Shown one piece after another: positions 7,394-14,740 of a stretch of DNA of 29,121 nt; the first letter of the stretch is position 1; each line of letters starts with the position of its first letter. A program made the translations under genes and the position numbers. The notes under the pieces were generated by a model. That model did no database searches and was not told where the DNA came from. It was given only the letters and a program-made list of their open reading frames with translations. Location of the stretch: contig JANXSE010000113.1 of assembly GCA_025356695.1 (NCBI GenBank), forward strand, positions 1 through 29,121, written 5' to 3'. The DNA comes from Betaproteobacteria bacterium (GTDB taxonomy: Bacteria; Pseudomonadota; Gammaproteobacteria; Burkholderiales; SG8-41).

Positions 7394-8113
7394 ATGATAG
7401 ACCTGTATTACTGGCCCACCCCGAACGGGCACAAGATCACGATGTTTCTCGAAGAAGCCGGTCTCGATTACACGATCATGCCGGTCAACATCAGCACCGG
7501 CGACCAGTTCAAGCCGGAATTTCTGCGCATCAGTCCGAACAACCGCATGCCGGCGATCGTCGATCACGCACCACCTGACAAAGGTGCGGCAATTTCGGTG
7601 TTTGAGTCGGGCGCTATTCTTTTGTATCTCGCCGATAAAACCGGCAAACTCATTTCAAAAGACCTGCGCGCGCGCACGCTTACTCTCGAATGGCTGTTCT
7701 GGCAGGTTGGCGGGCTCGGCCCGATGGCCGGGCAGAGCGCGCATTTTTCCCATTACGCCGCCGACAAAATTCAGTACGCGATGGATCGCTACCGCAACGA
7801 GACCAACCGGCTCTACGGCGTACTTGATCGCCAGCTTGAGGGTCGCGACTTCATCGCCGGTAATGACTACACGATCGCCGACATGGCTGTCTACCCGTGG
7901 ATCGTGCCGTGGAAGCGCCAGGGGCAAAACATCGACGAGTTTCCGCATCTAAAGCGCTGGCTGGAAGCAATCAGTTTGCGACCGGCCACCGTGCGCGCCT
8001 ACGCGCGTGCCGAACCGTATTCGAGCCAACCCGCCGTCACCGAAGAAGGCAAAAAACTGCTGTTCGGGCAAACCGCCGCCAGCATACGTGCCAGTGCCGC
8101 GACGGCAAAATAA
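7394..8113 (+). CDS. yfcG: YfcG-type glutathione transferase / disulfide reductase
   Basis: The 239-residue protein has the two-domain GST layout: a thioredoxin-like N-domain (about 1-85) and an all-helical C-domain (about 90-205). The N-terminus MIDLYYWPTPNGHKITMFLEEAGLDY is very close to what I recall of E. coli YfcG. It includes the T-P-N-G-x-K motif, in which Thr and Asn replace the usual catalytic Tyr, Ser or Cys. The motifs FLRISPNNRMPAIVDH and FESGAILLYLADKTG (glutathione gamma-glutamyl contact) and FWQVGGLGPMAGQ also match. YfcG-like enzymes bind two glutathiones and reduce disulfides, so this adds a glutathione-driven reducing arm to the thioredoxin in the same gene run. It lies 54 nt after Bug B. 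The C-terminal tail of about 30 residues is not conserved. Confidence 0.92.
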   Translation: MIDLYYWPTPNGHKITMFLEEAGLDYTIMPVNISTGDQFKPEFLRISPNNRMPAIVDHAPPDKGAAISVFESGAILLYLADKTGKLISKDLRARTLTLEWLFWQVGGLGPMAGQSAHFSHYAADKIQYAMDRYRNETNRLYGVLDRQLEGRDFIAGNDYTIADMAVYPWIVPWKRQGQNIDEFPHLKRWLEAISLRPATVRAYARAEPYSSQPAVTEEGKKLLFGQTAASIRASAATAK

Positions 8114-8191
8114 TCGGATCGAGAAAAATATTGCGGCGATAATCGTCAATACACTTTTCATCATCGGTAGAACAAAACGGGGGCAGACATC

Positions 8192-8863
8192 ATGGCAGAA
8201 TCAAAACCGCGCATCCGCATGATCGATCCGGCAACGGCAAGCGGCGATGTCGCCATATTGTTTGACGCCGTGCGCGCGATGCTGGGCCGCGTGCCGAACT
8301 CCTATCGCATCATCGGCAATTCGCCGCTGGTGGCCAAAATGCTGGTACCGTTTAACGCCGTGGTGCAGCGCCAGGGCGCCGGCAGCGTGTTGAGCACGCG
8401 ACTCAAGGAAATGGTGGTGATAAAGACGAGCCACCTGAACGGCTGCAAGTATTGAATGGCGCACAACACGTCGCTAGGTCTGGCGGCAGGCATCACCGAC
8501 GAGCAAGTGGAAGCGATCGGCACCGATGAATATATGGAGTCGCCGCATCTGAATGCGCGCGAAAAAGCCGCCGTGCTGTGGGCCGAGCACGTCACGAAAA
8601 ACACCGCGCGCAGCCGCGACGACGTGTTCGAGATTGTGCGCAAGGAATTTAACGAAGCTGAAATCGTCGATCTGACGCTGGTGTGCTGCTTTTTCAACAT
8701 GTTTAACCGTCTCACTGATTCATTGAAGATGCCGATCGAAATACAAACGGAAGTCGACAAGATCAAGGCGTCAGTCACACTCGACCCGGCGAAAGTGAAG
8801 TCTTATCTGGAAACCGTTGTTGCGAAATGGCCCGCGTCGTTTCCGGCACCCAACGCTGATTAA
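8192..8863 (+). CDS. AhpD-like selenoprotein 2 (CMD family, CxxU motif)
   Basis: One frame of 223 residues runs from the ATG at 8192 (GGGGGC upstream) to the TAA at 8861-8863, through an in-frame TGA at 8453-8455 (residue 88). The redox motif is N-G-C85-K-Y-U88-M-A-H91, equivalent to CxxCxxH of AhpD-type CMD proteins. Homology to the first AhpD-like gene runs across both sides of the UGA: LKEMVVIKTS before it, then REKAAVLWAEHVTKNTA, EAEIVDLTL and FNRLTDS after it. The codon right after the UGA is ATG, so a gene caller could mistake the second half for a separate 135-residue gene. The C-terminal CxxC of paralogue 1 is absent. The gene is followed 40 nt later by PrdB-like selenoprotein 2, repeating the pairing seen upstream. 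Role as for paralogue 1. Confidence 0.88.
8472..8485 (+). promoter_or_regulatory. SECIS hairpin of AhpD-like selenoprotein 2
   Basis: After the UGA at 8453-8455, CGCTA (8472-8476) pairs with TGGCG (8481-8485), including one G-U pair, around a GGUC loop (8477-8480). The loop begins 21 nt after the UGA, as in paralogue 1. Stem bases differ from paralogue 1 but remain paired, which argues for selection on the RNA structure. Confidence 0.8.
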
Positions 8864-8903
8864 TGCGCAATACCGCGTCGTAACTTCTACTGGAGACCAC
8901 ATC

Positions 8904-10145
8904 ATGGTTCGTCTCGCCGAACTTTCCGAATACGAACGCAAACGCGCACTGAGCCGGATCAAAGATCTGCCTGACTTCAACGGCCGGCCGTGGGTCAAGC
9001 CGCCACCGCTGAAAAAGATGCGGCTCGCGATCATCACGACCTCGGGCATCCACCGCGAAGGCGATACGCCGTTTTCGGACGGCGATGCCGCGGCCGAGTT
9101 TCGCGTCATTCCCGGCAATGTGCGCGGCGGTCAACTCGTGATGAGCCATCTGTCGATCAATTTCGACCGCACTGGCTTTCAACAGGATATGAACGTGGTG
9201 TTCCCGATCGACCGCCTCAACGAACTGGTTGCCGATGGCACGCTCGGTAGTGTCGCCGATTTTCATTACGCCTTCATGGGTGCGGCGCCGATTCCATTGT
9301 TGAAACCGCGCGCGCAACAGATTGCCGGCCTGCTCAAGAAAGACAAGGTCGACGCGGTTTTATTGTCACCGGTCTGACCGGCCTGCTCGTGCGCCGTCGG
9401 CGCACTCGGCCACTACCTCGAAGCGGAAGGCATTTCGACCACGCAGATTTCACTGATCCGCGAACACACCGAGGTCGTCAATCCGCCACGCGCGTTGTGG
9501 GTGCCTTTCATCATGGGCCGCCCCTTCGGCGTGCCGAACGATCCGGCGTTTCAAAAGCGCGTGCTGCTCGCTGTATTGAAGTTGTTTGAAGCGCCTGCCG
9601 GGCCGCTGATCGAAAATTATCCGGAAGAAGCGTCGCAACCCGTTACCAGCGGCGCTGAAGAAGAAGTCGAACCGTTCGCCTGCCCGGTCAATTTCAGCCG
9701 CGCACCGACCGATATGAGTCTGGCGGCATCGATCCAGCGTGAAATTGCCGATCTCACGCCCTGGTACGACATGACGCGTGTAAAACGCGGTAACAGCAAG
9801 GCCAGTCTGAGCGGCCTCACGCCGGCCGCCGCAGCGAAATTCGTCACCGATTTTATCGACAATCCGGAAATCACCAGCTATCGCACCGATCTGACGATCG
9901 ATTTTGCATTGCGACTCGCCTGTCAGGACATCCAAACCTATTACCAGGAAGCCGTGGCGGCGCAGCCGGGTGCACGCGCTGCGCTCGAAGTAACCAAATG
10001 GTTCTGGGAGGAGACCACCGCTTCGAAAGCATTTTTCAAGGTGCGCGACATTTGCCTCGCCGGTAACAATGAAATGTTGCGGCGCTTCGGCGGGCGCTAT
10101 CTGGTGCCGCTATCAGTCGCTGCCAGACCGGAGGAATGGTCCTGA
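8904..10145 (+). CDS. PrdB/GrdB-like selenoprotein 2 (UxxC motif)
   Basis: One frame of 413 residues runs from the ATG at 8904 (GGAG 8 nt upstream) to the TGA at 10143-10145, through an in-frame TGA at 9375-9377 (residue 158). It is collinear with PrdB-like selenoprotein 1 along its whole length: MVRLAELSEYER, RPWVKPPPLKKM, SHLSINFDRTGF, NVVFPIDRLNEL, DFHYAFMGAAP, VLLSPV, then U158-P-A-C161-S-C163, then SLIREH and WVPFIMGRPFG. C163 is an extra Cys not found in paralogue 1. The C-terminal region (about 250-413) keeps two shared cysteines, C260 (FACPVNF) and C384 (RDICLAG), and the conserved ending RPEEWS. It closes the plus-strand run and converges on Bug receptor C with a 9-nt gap. It is probably a selenol-dependent reductase of unknown substrate. 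Confidence 0.88.
9389..9405 (+). promoter_or_regulatory. SECIS hairpin of PrdB-like selenoprotein 2
   Basis: After the UGA at 9375-9377, GTGCGCC (9389-9395) pairs perfectly with GGCGCAC (9399-9405) around a GUC loop (9396-9398). This 7-bp stem is the longest perfect one of the four. The loop starts 18 nt after the UGA, as in paralogue 1 and, as I recall, in E. coli fdhF. Confidence 0.83.
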
Positions 10146-10150
10146 CCGAT

Positions 10151-10166
10151 CGCGCTATTCAGCGCG
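10151..10166. terminator. Possible bidirectional terminator hairpin
   Basis: CGCGCT (10151-10156) and AGCGCG (10161-10166) form a perfect 6-bp stem with an ATTC loop. It lies where PrdB-like selenoprotein 2 (plus) and Bug C (minus) converge. An A/T-rich stretch, AATATTATTGT, follows on the plus strand, but there is no clean T-run. The hairpin overlaps the stop codon of Bug C. Confidence 0.35.
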
Positions 10167-11144
10167 AATATTATTGTCTTTGATCACTTTCATCATACGC
10201 GCCGAATCCGCGCGCACGATTTCAATGACTTTGTCCGGGGTGGTGCCAAGCGGATCCATAACCTGTTCCGTGATACGTGCCCTCACGTCAGGCAGTTTGA
10301 GCGCGCTAACCACCTCGCCCTGAATTCTCGACAGAATTTCTTTCGGCGTGTTGGCCGGTGCGAACAAGGCATTCCACGAAGTGAAGTCGAAACCCGCGAC
10401 CCCGGCTTCCTGCATCGTCGGCAATGCCGGCAGAATTGCGTTGCGCTGCGTGCCGGTAAAAGCCAGCGCGCGCAGCTTGCCGGCCTTGATCAGCGACAAC
10501 GGCGTGCCGCCTAGTCCGACGAACAACAATTGCACCTGGCCCGCGGCAAGATCAAGCGTCGCCTGCGCCGCGCCTTTATAGGGCACGTGCGTCATTTGTA
10601 TGCCGGCCAGCGACTCCAGCATTGCCGCGGCAATATGCTGCGGGCTGCCGACGCCGCCAGTACCGTAGTTAAGCTGGCGCGAGCGAGACTTCGCCAGCGC
10701 AATAAAATCCTTTACTGAAGTAACCGGCAAACTCGGATGCACCAGCATCCCGGTGGGAATGGATGCAACCATGCTGATCGGATCGAAACTCTTCAGCGGG
10801 TCGTAGCCGACGGCTGGCTGAATATTCGGCAGAATCGCCATGATCGCGTTGTTAAAACCGCCCAGCACATATCCATCCGGCGCAGCCTTGGAAACACGTT
10901 GCGCACCTATCATGCCGGAGGCCCCGGGCTGATTCTCCACCACCACCTGCTGCCCCAACGACGAAGAAAGTTTTTCAGCGAGTATACGAAATGCAACGTC
11001 CGAACCGGTTCCTGCGCCCAACGGCAAAATCAGCAGTATCGGTTTGCCGGGATAGCTTTGCGCCTGCGCCACCGCGAACGGCAGGATACAAAATCCACCT
11101 GCCAGAATCCCGCCGATAATGCGCCGCCGATTGCGGAATTTCAT
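10155..11144 (-). CDS. Bug/TctC-type periplasmic solute receptor C
   Basis: The protein has 329 residues from the ATG at 11144, chosen because a strong GGAGGGG lies just upstream; the frame extends to 11351 without a better start. The signal peptide is MKFRNRRRIIGG followed by hydrophobic ILAGGFCILPFAVAQAQ, with cleavage likely before SYPGKP. Bug blocks present are PILLILPLGAGTGSDVAFRI, GQQVVVENQPGASGMIGAQRVSKAAPDGYVL and YKGAAQATLDLAAGQVQLLFVG. The glycine loop reads LGAGTGSD instead of the common PGG..D. It closely resembles receptor A in layout (VGYDPLKSFDPISMVA against VPYDPIASFDPVSMVA), suggesting they are paralogues. It is divergent from gor and convergent with PrdB-like selenoprotein 2. 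Confidence 0.92.
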   Translation of the reverse strand: MKFRNRRRIIGGILAGGFCILPFAVAQAQSYPGKPILLILPLGAGTGSDVAFRILAEKLSSSLGQQVVVENQPGASGMIGAQRVSKAAPDGYVLGGFNNAIMAILPNIQPAVGYDPLKSFDPISMVASIPTGMLVHPSLPVTSVKDFIALAKSRSRQLNYGTGGVGSPQHIAAAMLESLAGIQMTHVPYKGAAQATLDLAAGQVQLLFVGLGGTPLSLIKAGKLRALAFTGTQRNAILPALPTMQEAGVAGFDFTSWNALFAPANTPKEILSRIQGEVVSALKLPDVRARITEQVMDPLGTTPDKVIEIVRADSARMMKVIKDNNIRAE

Positions 11145-11225
11145 TGCCCCTCCACAAATTACATTGGCGTCGAGTTGAACCATCCGGTATTTTTCCCCTT
11201 CGGAAGAGCCCGCGGGAAATGTTCC

Positions 11226-11261
11226 TTTACATAGAGGAATTATACGTGCCGCCTCTATAAT
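11226..11261. promoter_or_regulatory. Back-to-back -10 elements in the Bug C / gor gap
   Basis: In the 232-bp divergent gap, TATAAT occurs on the plus strand (11256-11261) and again on the minus strand (complement of 11239-11244). Both lie within or at the edge of an inverted repeat, TAGAGG (11232-11237) and CCTCTA (11252-11257). No consensus -35 is properly spaced for either. This could be a shared divergent promoter with an overlapping operator. The rest of the gap shows nothing clear. Confidence 0.35.
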
Positions 11262-11376
11262 CAACCAGCGCAATCTGTGTTTTGCAACACCGTTTTTTTG
11301 GCAACCGAAAACAGACATCGTTCGTCCCGCCGGGTGATAATCATCGATCATATTTAACGCCGCCTGGAGCCCCCGG

Positions 11377-12723
11377 ATGACTTATGACTACGATCTATTC
11401 ACGATAGGCGCCGGCTCGGGCGGCGTGCGCGCCAGCCGTTTCGCTGCCAACCTCGGCGCGCGTGTTGCCGTTGCTGAAGAGCGTTATCTCGGCGGCACCT
11501 GCGTCAATGCCGGCTGCATTCCGAAAAAACTGTTTTCTTACGCCGCGCATTTTCATGACGACATCGACGACGCCAAAAACTACGGCTGGCAGATCGCGCC
11601 GCCGGCCTTCGACTGGCCGACACTGGTTAAAAACAAGGATCGGGAAATCGCGCGGCTGAATGGCGTGTATGAACGCGTGCTGAAGGGGGCGAACGTCGAG
11701 ACCTTCCGTGCACGCGCCACCGTCATCGATGCGCACACCGTCGAAATGGACGGTCGCCGCGTCACTGCCGCGCATATTCTGCTTGCAACCGGCGGCTGGC
11801 CCGTGAAACCGGATATTCCCGGCGCGGAACTGGCATTCACGTCAAACGAAGCGTTTCATCTGCCGACACTGCCGCGACGCATCGTTATTATCGGCGGCGG
11901 TTACATCGCGGTCGAATTCGCCTCCATCTTCCACGGCCTCGGCGTGGAAACCACACTGGTCTATCGTGGCGATTGCCTGCTCAAATCTTTTGATAACGAT
12001 CTGGGTATTTTTCTGGCCGAACAGATGCGCGCCAAAGGCATCAACATTCTTTTCGAACGTAATATCGCTTCGATTGCGCGCGCTGCCGCGCTGTCGTCGA
12101 CCTTGACCGATGGCAGCGTACTCGAGAGCGATGCCGTAATGCTGGCGACCGGACGCATGCCGAACACCAGGGGCCTCGGACTCGACAAAGCCGGCGTCGC
12201 CACAGACAAGGACGGCGCCGTTGTCGTCGATGCGAATTTTCAGACCAGCGTGCCGTCGATACACGCCATCGGCGACGTCACCAACCGCGTGCTGCTGACG
12301 CCGGTGGCGCTGGCCGAAGGCATGGCGGTCGCCACGCGCTTGTTCGGCAAGGGTGAGCGCACGGTGTCGTACGACAATATTGCGACCGCCATTTTCAGCA
12401 ATCCGAATGTCGGCACCGTCGGTCTGTCGGAAGCCGGGGCACGCAAACGCGGGCTCAACATCACGCTGTTCAAATCGAGCTTTACGTCGCTCAAACACAC
12501 GCTGACCGGCCGCGCCGAAAAAATCCTCATGAAACTCGTCGTCGACCGTGACAGCAACCGCGTGCTCGGCGTGCACATGGTCGGCCCCGAAGCGGGCGAG
12601 ATCATTCAGGGCTTCGCCGTCGCGCTCAACTGCGGCGTCACCAAGCAGCAACTCGACGCCACCATTGGCATCCATCCGACCATGGCCGAAGAATTCGTCA
12701 CCATGCGTGAAGCAGTCTCTTAG
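11377..12723 (+). CDS. gor: Glutathione-disulfide reductase
   Basis: This 448-residue flavoprotein reduces oxidised glutathione with NADPH in the cytoplasm. The N-terminal FAD-binding motif is DLFTIGAGSGGVRASRFAA (about 6-24). The redox disulfide C42-V-N-A-G-C47 is followed by IPKKLF, as in glutathione reductases. The NAD(P)H Rossmann motif is IIGGGYIAVEFASIFHGLG (about 170-188). The second FAD segment IHAIGDVTNRVLLTPVA and the C-terminal H433-P-T-M-A-E-E active-site segment are intact. The length is normal. The start follows a CCTGGAG-type ribosome-binding site. With YfcG upstream and a Kef antiporter downstream it makes the region rich in glutathione functions; it may keep glutathione reduced for the selenoprotein system (inference). 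Confidence 0.96.
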   Translation: MTYDYDLFTIGAGSGGVRASRFAANLGARVAVAEERYLGGTCVNAGCIPKKLFSYAAHFHDDIDDAKNYGWQIAPPAFDWPTLVKNKDREIARLNGVYERVLKGANVETFRARATVIDAHTVEMDGRRVTAAHILLATGGWPVKPDIPGAELAFTSNEAFHLPTLPRRIVIIGGGYIAVEFASIFHGLGVETTLVYRGDCLLKSFDNDLGIFLAEQMRAKGINILFERNIASIARAAALSSTLTDGSVLESDAVMLATGRMPNTRGLGLDKAGVATDKDGAVVVDANFQTSVPSIHAIGDVTNRVLLTPVALAEGMAVATRLFGKGERTVSYDNIATAIFSNPNVGTVGLSEAGARKRGLNITLFKSSFTSLKHTLTGRAEKILMKLVVDRDSNRVLGVHMVGPEAGEIIQGFAVALNCGVTKQQLDATIGIHPTMAEEFVTMREAVS

Positions 12724-12729
12724 CGCAAA

Positions 12730-13683
12730 CTACTCGGGCTTGATGCCGGCGCTCTTGATCACCGCCGCCCATTTTTCCGTTTCGGCTCGTATGTATTTGC
12801 CGAATTCCTCCGGCGTATCGCCGACGACAGTCATACCTTCGGCCAGCATGCGCTCGCGCAGATCCGCGCCCCGCAATGCGTGCGTGATTTCGCCATGCAG
12901 TTTTTCAACAATGGCGCGCGGCGTACCGGCCGGCGCAAGTATGCCGAACCACTGGGTCGCTTCATAACCGGGCAACGTTTCGGCAACCGCCGGTACTGCG
13001 GGCAATGAAACGATGCGCTCGCGCGTGGTCACGGCCAGCGCGCGCAGGCGCCCGCTCCTGACATAAGGCATCACGCTCGGCGGTGACGACATCATCAATG
13101 GAATTTCGCCCGACAGCAGACTGATGAATGCCGGACCGGCGCCCTTGTAGAGTACCTGCGGCATATCGACCTTCGTCGTCACCTTGAGCAATTCCGTCGC
13201 CAGGTGCGGACTGGTGCCGAGGCCGGGTGAACCGAAGATCAGCATGCCGGGCCGCGTGCGCGCCAGCGCAACCAGTTCTTTAACCGTGGTTACCGGCACC
13301 GATGGATGCATCGACAACACATTGGGCCCGACCACCATCTGCGTCACCGCGGCAAGATCGCGCGCGGTGTCGTACGGCAGTTTTTTGAACATGCTTGGAT
13401 TGATCGCCAGCGAAGTCTGCGACAGCAGCAGCGTGTAACCATCAGGCGCGGACTTGGCCACGAAATCAACACCGATCACGCCGCTGGCGCCGGCGCGATT
13501 ATCGATCACCACCTGCTGGCCGAAGGCCTCACTTAGTTTGACCGAAATGATGCGGCCGAGCGTATCGCTGCTGCCCCCGGGCGAGGACGCAATAACGAGG
13601 CGCACCGCGCGCGCCGGATATTGCTGCGCCCCGGTTGTTGCAGCGGACAGCAGTGCCACGCCGAACAGAACCATACACTTCAT
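12730..13683 (-). CDS. Bug/TctC-type periplasmic solute receptor D
   Basis: The protein has 317 residues from the ATG at 13683, which has GGAGG 7 nt upstream; an in-frame start further upstream is less well placed. The signal peptide is MKCMVLFGVALLSAATTGAQ, with cleavage before QYPARA. Bug signatures are clear: VRLVIASSPGGSSDTLGRI (ligand loop PGGSSD), GQQVVIDNRAGASGVIGVDFVAKSAPDGYTLLL, LYKGAGPAFISLLSGEIPLM, and an ending near KWAAVIKSAGIKPE. It lies 57 nt downstream of receptor E in the same direction, probably in one operon with the amidohydrolase, and converges with gor (6-nt gap). Ligand unknown; no TctAB membrane genes nearby. Confidence 0.93.
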   Translation of the reverse strand: MKCMVLFGVALLSAATTGAQQYPARAVRLVIASSPGGSSDTLGRIISVKLSEAFGQQVVIDNRAGASGVIGVDFVAKSAPDGYTLLLSQTSLAINPSMFKKLPYDTARDLAAVTQMVVGPNVLSMHPSVPVTTVKELVALARTRPGMLIFGSPGLGTSPHLATELLKVTTKVDMPQVLYKGAGPAFISLLSGEIPLMMSSPPSVMPYVRSGRLRALAVTTRERIVSLPAVPAVAETLPGYEATQWFGILAPAGTPRAIVEKLHGEITHALRGADLRERMLAEGMTVVGDTPEEFGKYIRAETEKWAAVIKSAGIKPE

Positions 13684-13740
13684 CGGTAATCCTCCGGTTA
13701 CGCGCATCATCCGGGTTAACGCGCGCCCCTGCTACCTGCG

Positions 13741-14706
13741 TTATTGCGGTTGAATTTTGACGTCGCGCGCGACCTTCGCCCATTTCGCCAGATCGCGCTT
13801 GAGTAAAGCCGTGAACTCCTCCGGCGTGTTACTAACCTGCACGGCACCGAGTGCCGCGTACTGATCGCGCATATCGGTCGACGCCACCGCTTTCACGATT
13901 TCTGTATTGAGGCGGCGCACGATTTCGTTCGACGTGTTGGCCGGCGCGAATATCCCGTACCACGACACCAGTTCAAAACCGCGCACACCTGACTCGTCGA
14001 CCGTCGGCAATTCGGGCATCAAGGGCGAACGCTTGAGCGATCCGATCGCAATCGCGCGCAGGCGCTTCTGCCGGATCATCGGGCTCGATGCCGAAATCGA
14101 ATCCCACGTCATCGTCAAATTACCGGAGATGGTATCAGCGGTCGCAAGCGGCAGGCCCTTGTACGGCACGTGCTCGGCCTTGATGCCGGCGACCGAATTG
14201 AGCAACTCGAAACCCAGATGCGACGAACTGCCAACGCCGGCGGAACCGTAATTGAGTTCGCCCGGCCGCGCTTTGGCGAGCGCAATCAATTCTTTGAGGT
14301 TGTGCGCCGGCAGCGACGGATGCACCAGCAGGACAAACGGCGCCTCTGCCACCAGCGACACCGCCGCAAAATCCTTGACCGGATCGTACGGCAGTTTGGC
14401 GAACACTGCGGGATTGGTTGCATGCGTGCCGGTAGTGCCGAGCAACAGCGTATAGCCGTCGGGCGGCGATTTCGCCACCGACTCGCAACCGATAATGCCG
14501 GCCGCGCCCGCGCGGTTATCGACGATAAAACCTTGGCCTGTGGAATCGGCGAGCTTGCGCGCACTCAACCGCGCAAAAATATCGGCGCCGCCGGCAGCCG
14601 GGAACGGCACGATAATGCGCACCGGCTTGTTCGGATATTGCTGCGCGTACGCAACGCCTGCGATGAACAACGTGATCGCTGTGAACCGTAAAACAGATCC
14701 GCGCAT
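13741..14706 (-). CDS. Bug/TctC-type periplasmic solute receptor E
   Basis: The protein has 321 residues from the ATG at 14706 with AAGGAA upstream; the codon before it is TTG and a less likely start. The signal peptide MRGSVLRFTAITLFIAGVAYAQ ends before QYPNKP. Typical Bug blocks are VRIIVPFPAAGGADIFARLSARKLADSTGQ, FIVDNRAGAAGIIG, PPDGYTLLLGTTGTHATNPAVFAKLPYDPVKDF and YKGLPLATADTISGNLTM. It sits 34 nt downstream of the amidohydrolase, so its solute may be the hydrolase's substrate or product (inference). It is about as similar in layout to D as to B and is not an obvious recent duplicate. Confidence 0.93.
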   Translation of the reverse strand: MRGSVLRFTAITLFIAGVAYAQQYPNKPVRIIVPFPAAGGADIFARLSARKLADSTGQGFIVDNRAGAAGIIGCESVAKSPPDGYTLLLGTTGTHATNPAVFAKLPYDPVKDFAAVSLVAEAPFVLLVHPSLPAHNLKELIALAKARPGELNYGSAGVGSSSHLGFELLNSVAGIKAEHVPYKGLPLATADTISGNLTMTWDSISASSPMIRQKRLRAIAIGSLKRSPLMPELPTVDESGVRGFELVSWYGIFAPANTSNEIVRRLNTEIVKAVASTDMRDQYAALGAVQVSNTPEEFTALLKRDLAKWAKVARDVKIQPQ

Positions 14707-14740
14707 CAATATTCCTTTTCGCCGGACGGCGGTTTAAAAA

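Noticed and set aside
8456..8863. Independent 135-residue gene starting at the ATG after the TGA
   Set aside because: The ATG is simply the codon after Sec88; there is no ribosome-binding site and the fragment lacks half of the CMD fold.
2473..9377. Four internal TGA codons as pseudogene or sequencing errors
   Set aside because: All four are TGA, all lie at a redox position, frames continue with conserved sequence on both sides, and each has a hairpin at a family-specific distance. Random decay would also give TAA, TAG and frameshifts.
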